Assembly (NCBI GenBank): GCA_005800465.1
Contig: SYFI01000107.1
Coordinates: forward strand, 1 to 14,838
From: Actinomycetota bacterium
Lineage (GTDB): Bacteria > Actinomycetota > Thermoleophilia > Miltoncostaeales > Miltoncostaeaceae
Direction: 5' to 3'
Length of the DNA: 14,838 nucleotides
Position 1 is the stretch's first letter. The number at the start of each line of letters is the position of its first letter. Made by a program: the position numbers and the translations under genes. This document shows, piece by piece, positions 1 to 5,848 of this stretch. The notes beneath the pieces were generated by a model. That model ran no database searches. It had not been told where the DNA came from and was given only the letters and a program-made list of their open reading frames with translations.

Positions 1-20
1 CGCGGCGCTGGACCGGGCCG

Positions 21-30
21 GGGGGTGATC
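21..30 (+). promoter_or_regulatory. Extended ribosome binding site of mgsA
   Basis: GGGGGTGATC ends one base before the ATG at 32 and resembles the extended anti-SD complement GGAGGTGATC. It supports the first of three clustered in-frame ATG codons. Confidence 0.55.
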
Positions 31-31
31 T

Positions 32-508
32 ATGGTGGGTCCCATGATGAACCAGCGCAAGCGGATCGTGATGATCGCCCACGACAACCGGAAGCTCGAC
101 ATGCTCGAGTGGGCACGCGACCACTACGAGGTGCTGCGCCACCACGAGCTGCACGCCACGGGGACGACCGGCGGGATCATCGCCGAGGACCTGGGGCTTG
201 ACGTCCACAGGTTCCTCTCCGGGCCGCTCGGAGGTGACCAGCAGGTGGGCGCGGCTCTCGCGGAGGGCCGCCTCGACGTGGTGATCTTCTTCTGGGACCC
301 GCTCGAGCCGCAGCCGCACGACGTCGGTGTGAAGGCGCTGCTGCGCATCGCGGTGGTGCACAACTGCCCGATCGCCTGCAATCGCGCCACGGCGGACTTC
401 CTCCTGGCGAGCCCGCTCATCAACGAGGACTACCGGCCCGCGGCGTCGCCGGGCGACCTCGCGCCGGAGGAGAGGCACATCTCGGACATCGGGGTGGCCG
501 CGCGCTGA
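32..508 (+). CDS. mgsA: Methylglyoxal synthase
   Basis: Converts dihydroxyacetone phosphate to methylglyoxal and phosphate in the cytosol, a bypass of lower glycolysis that relieves sugar-phosphate stress. The 158-residue protein is close to the family's usual length (about 130-155). Visible family motifs are AHD at residues 16-18 (active-site His17), ATGTTG at 42-47, SGPLGGDQQVGA at 63-74 (Asp69, equivalent to the catalytic Asp71 of E. coli), FFWDPL at 86-91, PHD at 95-97 (His96, equivalent to His98) and the ATADF segment near 119-123. The ATG at 32 is chosen because GGGGGTGATC at 21-30, a good match to the 16S anti-Shine-Dalgarno complement, lies just before it. ATGs at 44 and 47 are alternatives. 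An oddity: the residue equivalent to E. coli Asp101 is Gly99 (PHDVGV instead of the usual PHxxDV). The identity is very secure; full activity is not. Confidence 0.93.
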   Translation: MVGPMMNQRKRIVMIAHDNRKLDMLEWARDHYEVLRHHELHATGTTGGIIAEDLGLDVHRFLSGPLGGDQQVGAALAEGRLDVVIFFWDPLEPQPHDVGVKALLRIAVVHNCPIACNRATADFLLASPLINEDYRPAASPGDLAPEERHISDIGVAAR

Positions 509-509
509 T

Positions 510-1001
510 GCCGCATGCGCCGCAGGCGCCGCCGCCCTGCTCGGCGCCTCGGCCACCGCCCTGGGCGGTGCCTTCCCGGTGAACCCGGGCCCGGTCGTGC
601 AGGGCAAGCCCATCGTCGGTACCGGCCAGCCCTTCCGCCGATCGTCGGCACCACCTGGAGCCTGGGCGCGTCGGTGTTCCCGCAAGTGTCGTGGTACTAC
701 GAGTCGGACGCCCTGCCGCGCGATCAGGCGCAGGTGGCCGCGGCGGCCAGGTCGTGGGTGAACCGTCGCATCCGCACGGGCTGCGAGGGCACCGGTCGCG
801 CCGCGGTGCGGAAGTGCCGGGTGGCCGTGGTGTTCGACATCGACGACACGCTCCTGAGCTCGTGGCCCTACGAGAGGGCGCAGGACCCGCCGCTGTCATT
901 CCACCCGGACACCTGGTCGGCGTTCGTCGCCTCGTGCGGCTACGAGCCCATCGCGCCCACCATCGACCTGCTCAACGACCTGCGGCGGCGCGGCGTGAGG
1001 C
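510..1001 (+). pseudogene. Broken HAD-superfamily acid phosphatase (secreted type), truncated
   Basis: Remnant of a class IIIB-type HAD acid phosphatase. In one frame from about 641, the translation reads IVGTTWSLGASVFPQVSWYY, then VAVVFDIDDTLLSSWPYE (HAD motif I with nucleophile DxD at 837-851), an FHPDTWSAFV segment and LLNDLRRRGV, typical of the family. The hydrophobic signal-peptide-like stretch AAGAAALLGASATALGGAFP (522-581) lies in a different frame, which has no ATG, GTG or TTG upstream. ATG 515 is in the phosphatase frame but gives an Arg-rich, non-signal N-terminus. HAD motifs II-IV (Thr/Ser, Lys, acidic pair) are not found downstream, so the C-terminal half is gone. The open frame from 515 runs to 1468, but its last part is low-complexity sequence (LCLLCLLC) and not phosphatase. 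Two frame shifts plus truncation indicate a pseudogene. Base-call errors could explain a single shift but not the lost C-terminus. Confidence 0.72.
612..654 (+). repeat. Imperfect direct repeat, 29-bp period, at the phosphatase frameshift
   Basis: ATCGTCGGTACC at 612-623 recurs as ATCGTCGGCACC at 641-652, 29 bp later. Because 29 is not a multiple of three, reading from the first copy straight into the second joins the signal-peptide frame to the phosphatase frame (VVQGKPIVGTTWSLG). This suggests a duplication or slippage event caused the frameshift. Confidence 0.55.
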
Positions 1002-1130
1002 CCCGTCACCAGCGGCCCCCTATCCCCCACGCCGGAATGGTGCCCGGAGGTGTGTGGGTGCGGTTGGATCATGGGGCTCCCCTTCTGTGCCTTCTGTGCC
1101 TTCTGTGCCTTCTGTGCCCCGGCGTGAGGC
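991..1130 (+). repeat. 11-bp direct repeats flanking a 118-bp segment
   Basis: CGGCGTGAGGC occurs at 991-1001 and again at 1120-1130, exactly where recognisable phosphatase homology stops. The 118 bp between the copies hold the 9-bp tandem repeat and show no coding features. No terminal inverted repeats are visible at the segment ends, so a transposon cannot be claimed. The pair could be a target duplication, or the footprint of slippage between short repeats. Confidence 0.5.
1081..1116 (+). repeat. Tandem repeat, CCTTCTGTG x4
   Basis: Four perfect consecutive copies of the 9-mer CCTTCTGTG, ending in CCCC. The block is immediately preceded by GGGGCTCCCC (1073-1082), an imperfect palindrome. 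It is a minisatellite-like block in non-coding DNA. A 9-bp period keeps frame, so it reads as LCLLCLLC in the spurious open frame through it. Confidence 0.9.
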
Positions 1131-1166
1131 ATGCACACGACGGCCGGGCCCGCAAACGACGAAAGT

Positions 1167-1195
1167 GTGGTGGCGAGGCACCACCGAGGCACCAC
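1167..1195 (+). repeat. Tandem 11-mer (x2) with small hairpin
   Basis: CGAGGCACCAC is present twice head-to-tail at 1174-1184 and 1185-1195. The first copy's CACCAC (1179-1184) can pair with GTGGTG at 1167-1172 over a 6-nt loop. It lies in the gene-less stretch between the phosphatase remnant and the desaturase. Confidence 0.6.
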
Positions 1196-1307
1196 GTAAC
1201 ACGAACTAGGTGCACTCATGGCACTACCTGCGTGGCTTTCTGGTGGGGTTTTGGCTTACCGGTGACCATCCGAAATAGGATCCCGGTATCCTCCATCGAA
1301 CGCAGGA

Positions 1308-1376
1308 ATGACCGTCGTGGCGATGTACTTGTTAGTGACGATTGGCCTCTACGCGGGGGACAGCCCAACATGGTGA
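1308..1376 (+). CDS. Possible small hydrophobic peptide (22 aa), doubtful
   Basis: An ATG-initiated frame encodes a 22-residue peptide, MTVVAMYLLVTIGLYAGDSP followed by TW, with one hydrophobic stretch. AGGA lies directly against the ATG, which is too close for that start, but is 9 nt from the in-frame GTG at 1317. It could be a leader peptide for the desaturase or chance. No homologue is recognised and no conservation evidence is available from one sequence. Confidence 0.15.
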   Translation: MTVVAMYLLVTIGLYAGDSPTW

Positions 1377-1427
1377 GTCCGGCCCTATCGGATAATATTC
1401 TGCATGAGCGATACACGCTCGCTGCCC

Positions 1428-1434
1428 GGAGGAG
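1428..1434 (+). promoter_or_regulatory. Ribosome binding site selecting a TTG start for the desaturase
   Basis: GGAGGAG, a strong Shine-Dalgarno sequence, sits 5 nt before the in-frame TTG at 1440. The upstream ATG at 1404 has no comparable site, so translation probably begins at TTG. Confidence 0.6.
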
Positions 1435-1439
1435 CGTCG

Positions 1440-2561
1440 TTGGCAACCATCACTGGGGACCGCCCTGACACGGGCGTAAGTGTACCTCGCCTGCTGAAGG
1501 GCGGCAGTTCATTTCACCGTGAGTTGCGTACCGCGGTGAATGAGTCACTTGATTCCCGCGTGCGCCGTAACGGGCGTATCCGGTTTTTTTCCAAGGCCGC
1601 ATTCATGTTCCTCTGGTGCGTTGCGTCCTATGTGTACCTGGTGTTCTTCTCGCCGAACTGGATGACAATGATCGTGGGCTGCGTCTCGCTCGCCTTCGCC
1701 ATGGGCGGCATCGCTTTCAGCATTCAGCACGACGCCAACCACGGTGCCATCGGCAGGCGCTGGCGGTTTCTCGGGTTCTCGATGGACTCCATGCTGGGCG
1801 GTTCGTCATATCTGTGGCGCGAGAAGCACAATCACGCGCACCACACGTACACCAACATTGTTGACAAGGATGGCGATATCGACCAGCTCCCGCTGGCCAG
1901 GTTCGCACCCGACCAGAAGTGGCGTCCGTGGCACAAGTACCAGCACGTTTACATGTTCTGCCTCTATGGCTTCTACGCGCCGAAGCAGATCATTACGGGT
2001 GACGCACTCACGCTGTATCTCGCCCACAGGGCCCATGTTCCAATCGCCCGTCCGCGCGGGCGTGACCTGTTCACGCTTATCGCCGGCAAGGTGATCTTCA
2101 TCTGCCTCGCGCTTGTGGTGCCGATCATGTTCCACCCCGTCTGGGTGGTTCTGCTGGCGGGCCTCGGCGCCCTGTGGATCCTCGGCATCATCCTCGCTGT
2201 GGTGTTCCAGTTGGCACACTGCGTGGAGGAGGCCGAGTTCACGTCACTTGAGAAGCTCACCAATGAGGTGGAGCAGGACGGGCCGCTCGACTGGGCCGAG
2301 CACCAGGTGGAGACCACCGTTGACTTTGCCCAGAACAGCCGGGTGCTCGCCTGGTACCTCGGCGGCCTGAACTTTCAGGTGGAACATCACTTGTTTCCCA
2401 CCGTGTCGCATGTGCACTACCGGCGCATCTCGCCGATCGTTGAGGACATGTGCGCGCAGCATGGCCTGCCGTACAACAACAACGTCACGCTGATGGATGC
2501 CCTCCGCTCTCACTCCAGATGGCTCAAGCGCATGGGTGAGCGCCCGCCGGTGACCGCTTAG
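1440..2561 (+). CDS. Membrane fatty-acid desaturase (acyl-lipid/acyl-CoA, DesA-like family)
   Basis: Integral-membrane di-iron desaturase that introduces a double bond into fatty acyl chains using O2 and an electron donor. The three histidine boxes are clear: HDANH at 97-101, HNHAHH at 130-135 and QVEHH at 313-317 (numbering from TTG 1440; add 12 for ATG 1404). Additional metal-ligand candidates are HCVEEAEF near 260. Hydrophobic segments at about 54-71, 76-96 and 216-258 would anchor it in the membrane. The QVEHHLFP box and the HTYTNIVDKDGDID stretch resemble delta-6/linoleoyl-type front-end desaturases. No cytochrome b5 domain is present, so a separate ferredoxin-type donor is expected. The length of 373 aa is normal. 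An acyl-CoA dehydrogenase gene follows 26 bp downstream. Regioselectivity cannot be read from sequence alone. Confidence 0.9.
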   Translation: MATITGDRPDTGVSVPRLLKGGSSFHRELRTAVNESLDSRVRRNGRIRFFSKAAFMFLWCVASYVYLVFFSPNWMTMIVGCVSLAFAMGGIAFSIQHDANHGAIGRRWRFLGFSMDSMLGGSSYLWREKHNHAHHTYTNIVDKDGDIDQLPLARFAPDQKWRPWHKYQHVYMFCLYGFYAPKQIITGDALTLYLAHRAHVPIARPRGRDLFTLIAGKVIFICLALVVPIMFHPVWVVLLAGLGALWILGIILAVVFQLAHCVEEAEFTSLEKLTNEVEQDGPLDWAEHQVETTVDFAQNSRVLAWYLGGLNFQVEHHLFPTVSHVHYRRISPIVEDMCAQHGLPYNNNVTLMDALRSHSRWLKRMGERPPVTA

Positions 2562-2587
2562 CACCACGCCGTTCGGGTGCGTCGTGC
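2561..2587 (+). other. Imperfect hairpin between desaturase and dehydrogenase
   Basis: GCACCACGC (2561-2569) pairs with GCGTCGTGC (2579-2587): 8 bp with one C-C mismatch around a 9-nt loop. It begins at the last base of the desaturase stop codon and ends at the base before ATG 2588. There is no T-tract, so it is a weak terminator candidate. It could instead be an mRNA-processing or translation-modulating stem. Confidence 0.3.
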
Positions 2588-3745
2588 ATGCTTCACGCCA
2601 TGCCCGACGACCTGAGTGACACACACCGCGAGATCCGGGCTCTGGCCCGTGATTTCGCGGAGGGCGAGATCGTCCCCAACGCCTCGGCGTGGAACGACCA
2701 GCAGCATGTCCCGCTTGAGGTGATCAAGCAGATGGGGGCCCTCGGGCTGCTGGGCATCGTGGTACCCGAGGAGTACGGCGGGTCTGGGCTTGACGCCACG
2801 TCGCTCGCGCTCGTGATGGAGGAGATTGCCTGTGCCGATGCCGGCACCTCCGTGGCAATCGCTGTGCAGAACGGCCTGGTGGCATCGCCCATTGTGCGTG
2901 CGGGCACCGAGGATCAGAAGCACGAGTGGCTGCCCGGTATCGCCAGTGGCGAGATGATCGGCTGCTACGCACTCACCGAGCCGGGCGCCGGATCGGACAC
3001 CGCAGTGCTCTCTACGAAGGCCACCGCATCGGCCGATGGCTGGAACCTGACCGGCACGAAGCAGTGGATCACGAATGGTGGCATCGCCGACGTGTTCGTC
3101 ATCTTCGCCCGAACGGGTGGCGATGGTGCCCGTGGCATCAGCGCGCTGGTGTCGCCGAAGGCGAACGGGCTGCTGGTGGGCCGCGAGATCCCGAAGATGG
3201 GGCTGCATTCCTCGTCAACGGTTGAGCTCGCCTTCGATGGTCTGCACGTTTCACGTTCCGGCCTGCTTGGCGCCGAGGGCGAGGGCCTCAAACTGGCACT
3301 GGCCACCCTCGATGGCGGGCGTATCAGTGTGGCCGCCCAGGCCGTGGGCATCGCCCGGGCAGCACTGGAACTGGCCGTGAAATATGCGTCGGAGCGTCAG
3401 GCATTTGGTGGCTCCATCGCCCGGTTTCAGGGCGTGCAGTTTCCCATTGCCGACATTGCCGCGCAGGTTGATGCCGCGCGCCTTCTTACGCTGCATGCCG
3501 CGGGGCTGCGCGATGCCGGGCATCCGCACGGGGCGGCGGGGGCTAAGGCCAAGCTGTTCGCATCATCGGTGGCCGTGCGTGCGGCCGACGTCGCGGTGCA
3601 GACCCTCGGTGGCTATGGGTACTCACGGGAGTACAACGCCGAGCGGTACTACCGCGATGCGAAGATCACCGAGATTTATGAGGGCACCAGCGAGATCCAG
3701 CGCCTAGTCATCGCGCGCAGCCTGTTCGGCGACGCCGCCCGCTGA
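2588..3745 (+). CDS. Acyl-CoA dehydrogenase (FAD-dependent)
   Basis: Catalyses alpha,beta-dehydrogenation of acyl-CoA in beta-oxidation or branched-chain catabolism, passing electrons to ETF. The 385-residue length is normal for the short/branched-chain family. Signature 1, GCYALTEPGAGSD, is at 125-137; the FAD-binding segment W-I-T-N is at 160-163; RQAFG at 270-274; signature 2, QTLGGYGYSREYNAERYYRD, at 338-357. IYEGTSEIQ at 363-371 carries the presumed catalytic Glu365. The protein ends soon after, without an extra domain. The start is uncertain: neither ATG 2588 nor ATG 2600 (MPDDLSDTHREI) has a good Shine-Dalgarno site. ATG 2600 gives the more family-typical N-terminus and clears the hairpin at 2561-2587. 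Its stop is 3 bp from the stop of the convergent kup gene. Chain-length specificity is not assignable. Confidence 0.92.
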   Translation: MLHAMPDDLSDTHREIRALARDFAEGEIVPNASAWNDQQHVPLEVIKQMGALGLLGIVVPEEYGGSGLDATSLALVMEEIACADAGTSVAIAVQNGLVASPIVRAGTEDQKHEWLPGIASGEMIGCYALTEPGAGSDTAVLSTKATASADGWNLTGTKQWITNGGIADVFVIFARTGGDGARGISALVSPKANGLLVGREIPKMGLHSSSTVELAFDGLHVSRSGLLGAEGEGLKLALATLDGGRISVAAQAVGIARAALELAVKYASERQAFGGSIARFQGVQFPIADIAAQVDAARLLTLHAAGLRDAGHPHGAAGAKAKLFASSVAVRAADVAVQTLGGYGYSREYNAERYYRDAKITEIYEGTSEIQRLVIARSLFGDAAR

Positions 3746-3748
3746 TGG

Positions 3749-5560
3749 CTAGATGCTCACCTCGGTGCCCAGGTGGATGACCTGGCCCGGTGGGAGGCGG
3801 AAGAAGTCGGCCGACTTCGCAGCGTTGCGGTGCATGGTTCCGAACAGGCGCTTTTGCCAGTGGGGCAAGCCGACGACGTGGTCGCGCGTGATGACCAGCG
3901 TGTCGTCGCTCACGACGTATGAGGCCTCGGATGGCGACTCAGGCAGGCCCAGCACGCCCCACACACTGGCGAGGGCCTCGGGGATGTCAGGGCGCTCAAC
4001 GTAGCCGTACCAGACCTCGATGGCGGTGATTCCCGGCCCCTTGCGCTTGGTCAGGACGCGGGCCGACGGATTCACTCTCGGGGTGGTGCGGTATCGCACG
4101 CTCACCAGCACAGGATGCTCGGGCAGCAGCTTGTTGTGCTTCAGGTGGATGGCCAGCGAGTGCGGGGCCACCTTGGGGTTTGCGGTCATGAAGACGGCCG
4201 CGCCGGGGATGCGCTGCTCCGGAATGGGCACCGACTCGACCAGACGATCCATGGGCACCGACTCCGACGCGATTCGGTGTCGCAGTACTCCCCGGCCCCG
4301 ACGCCAGGTGACCATCACGGTGAGCAGCAGGGCCGCCATGAGCATGGACACCCAGCCGCCGTGGGGGATCTTCTCGCAGGTGGCCACGAACAGCAGCAGG
4401 TCGATGGCCAGCAACGGAGTGAAACACAGGATGATGAGGGCAGGATTCCACCTCCATGCATTGCGGGCCATGACCATGGTGAGCCCGGTGGTGATGGCCA
4501 TTGTGGCCGCGACAGCGAGTCCGTATGCACCGGCCAGAGCCTCTGACGATCCAAACGCGAGGATGAATGCCACCACCACTCCATACAGCGCCATGTTCGG
4601 GAAAGGCATGTAGATCTGTCCCTCCACCTTCTCTGACGTGTGGACAACGCGCTGGCGGGGCAGCAGATCGAGCTGAATGGCCTGCCGGGTCACGGAGAAC
4701 ACTCCGGAGATGACCGACTGCGACGCGATGAACGTGGCCACCGTGGCCAGGATGAGCAGCGGGATGGCCATCGCCTGCGGGCCCATGTTGAAAAATGGGT
4801 TGCTCGCACTGCTTGGGTTGGTCAGCACCAGCGCTGCCTGCCCTAGGTAGGCGAGCATCACACCCGGAAAAGCGACGACGAGCCACGCGAGAGCGATGGG
4901 CTTGCGGCCAAAGTGGCCCATGTCGGCGTACAGGGTCTCAACACCCGTGACGCACAGCACAACGGCACCCAGAACGGCAAGGCCGTGCCCTGGATGGCGC
5001 CCGAGAAACAAGATGCCGTCCAGCGGATTGAACGCCTGCAGCACGAACGGGGCGGCGATGACCTCTTTGATGCCCAGCGACGCGATGACAATGAACCACA
5101 GCAGCATGATGGGCCCAAAGGCCTTGGAGATCTTGTCTGTGCCAAAGCGCTGCACGATGAAAAGGATCGTCACCACCGCGATGGCGAATGGCACCACCAA
5201 AGCGCCCGCCGATGGGAAGCTCACCGTGATGCCCTCGCCTGCCGACAGCACAGACACGGCTGGCGTGATGACCCCATCGGCATAGAAGAGGCCCACGCCC
5301 ACCAGCCCGGCGAGAAACGCCCACCGCGCCGTCGTGCCGTGGAGCGTGCGTCGCGCGAGCGCCGACAGCGCCAGCACGCCGCCTTCGCCTTTGTTGCTCA
5401 CGCGCATGACGAGTCCGATGTACTTCACGCCCACGATGAGGATCAGCGCCCACAGGAAGAGCGACAGCAGGCCCAGGATGTCGCTCTGGTCAGTACCCAC
5501 GCCGGTGGCGATAGCGGCCTGAAATGCGTACAGCGGGCTCGTACCGATGTCCCCGAACAC
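3749..5560 (-). CDS. kup: Low-affinity potassium transporter, Kup/HAK/KT family
   Basis: Proton-coupled K+ uptake permease of the inner membrane. From GTG 5560 the protein is 603 aa and starts with FGDIGTSPLYAF, the hallmark of the first transmembrane helix. About a dozen hydrophobic segments follow to roughly residue 425, including SNKGEGGVLAL at 55-65 and YADGVITPAVSVLSA near 94-108. A soluble C-terminal domain follows, ending LPPGQVIHLGTEVSI as in the family. The frame stays open upstream to a TGA at 5650-5648 and encodes LPALGALGVV directly before FGDIG, which matches the family's conserved helix start. GTG 5560 therefore probably truncates the true product. No ATG, GTG or TTG exists in that extension; CTG 5632 is a non-standard candidate giving 627 aa. 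No ribosome binding site was found. Convergent with the acyl-CoA dehydrogenase, divergent from amt1. Confidence 0.93.
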   Translation of the reverse strand: MFGDIGTSPLYAFQAAIATGVGTDQSDILGLLSLFLWALILIVGVKYIGLVMRVSNKGEGGVLALSALARRTLHGTTARWAFLAGLVGVGLFYADGVITPAVSVLSAGEGITVSFPSAGALVVPFAIAVVTILFIVQRFGTDKISKAFGPIMLLWFIVIASLGIKEVIAAPFVLQAFNPLDGILFLGRHPGHGLAVLGAVVLCVTGVETLYADMGHFGRKPIALAWLVVAFPGVMLAYLGQAALVLTNPSSASNPFFNMGPQAMAIPLLILATVATFIASQSVISGVFSVTRQAIQLDLLPRQRVVHTSEKVEGQIYMPFPNMALYGVVVAFILAFGSSEALAGAYGLAVAATMAITTGLTMVMARNAWRWNPALIILCFTPLLAIDLLLFVATCEKIPHGGWVSMLMAALLLTVMVTWRRGRGVLRHRIASESVPMDRLVESVPIPEQRIPGAAVFMTANPKVAPHSLAIHLKHNKLLPEHPVLVSVRYRTTPRVNPSARVLTKRKGPGITAIEVWYGYVERPDIPEALASVWGVLGLPESPSEASYVVSDDTLVITRDHVVGLPHWQKRLFGTMHRNAAKSADFFRLPPGQVIHLGTEVSI

Positions 5561-5848
5561 AACTCCGAGGGCACCGAGGGCGGGTAACGATGTGCGGGGA
5601 GCGCGCGTGCCGGTGTCCGTGACGCGGGCCAGCGTAGCGCCCGCGCATCAGCTGTGCGCCGCGACTCGCCGTCGCCGGTCGGCAGATGCACGGTGTTGCC
5701 CCCCGCTGCGCAGGTGCTTGTACATCCGGCCAAAGAAGTTGCGTACCCGTTATCTACTGGGCCATGAGGTCGCAGCGTGTCGGATGGCACCGTTGCGGAG
5801 CCCCGGGGATAGGGGCGCCCGGCAGCCTGATTCCTCCGGAGGAACCGT
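5561..5848. promoter_or_regulatory. Divergent intergenic region, kup / amt1
   Basis: Shared upstream region of kup (minus) and the first ammonium transporter (plus), 288 bp minus any kup N-terminal extension. It contains a possible small stem GCCCC (5800-5804) / GGGGC (5812-5816) over a 7-nt loop, and a 14-bp palindrome over the amt1 ribosome binding site. No convincing -35/-10 pair, sigma-54 site or GlnR-type box was recognised. Confidence 0.5.
5831..5844 (+). promoter_or_regulatory. Palindrome containing the amt1 ribosome binding site
   Basis: TTCCTCCGGAGGAA is a perfect 14-bp palindrome whose right half is the Shine-Dalgarno GGAGGA (5838-5843), 5 nt before ATG 5849. In RNA it can fold as a 5-bp stem with a CCGG loop, burying part of the ribosome binding site. 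In DNA it could be a dyad operator. Confidence 0.6.

Larger units (their letters stand above)
1131..1439. other. Gene-poor intergenic stretch upstream of the desaturase
   Basis: About 300 bp without a convincing gene. It holds the 11-mer tandem repeat, one 22-residue open frame (1308-1376) and an AT-richer patch with GATAAT at 1391-1396 that could serve as a -10 element. No matching -35 box is visible 16-18 bp upstream of it. The desaturase promoter most probably lies here. Confidence 0.45.

Noticed and set aside
515..1468. A 317-aa open frame as one intact gene
   Set aside because: Only 641 to about 1000 resembles a HAD phosphatase. The N-terminus is Arg-rich out-of-frame sequence and the C-terminus is translated repeat and intergenic DNA.
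3996..4886. A 296-aa minus-strand frame inside kup
   Set aside because: Alternate-frame shadow of kup with low-complexity composition. The kup frame is continuous and family-typical.
5610..5740. ydaO-type c-di-AMP riboswitch in the kup leader
   Set aside because: Partial similarities (GGGGGG, GTGCATC and CAGCT on the minus strand, and a possible closing stem GCGCAGCG/CGCTACGC) are present. The conserved core with a CCGAACCCG-like block followed by CAGCTAAC is absent and the element would be too short. A covariance-model search would settle it.
5785..5797. Sigma-54 promoter (TGGCAC...TTGC) upstream of amt1
   Set aside because: The GG to GC spacing is 3 bp too short for a -24/-12 promoter, and actinobacteria generally lack sigma-54.
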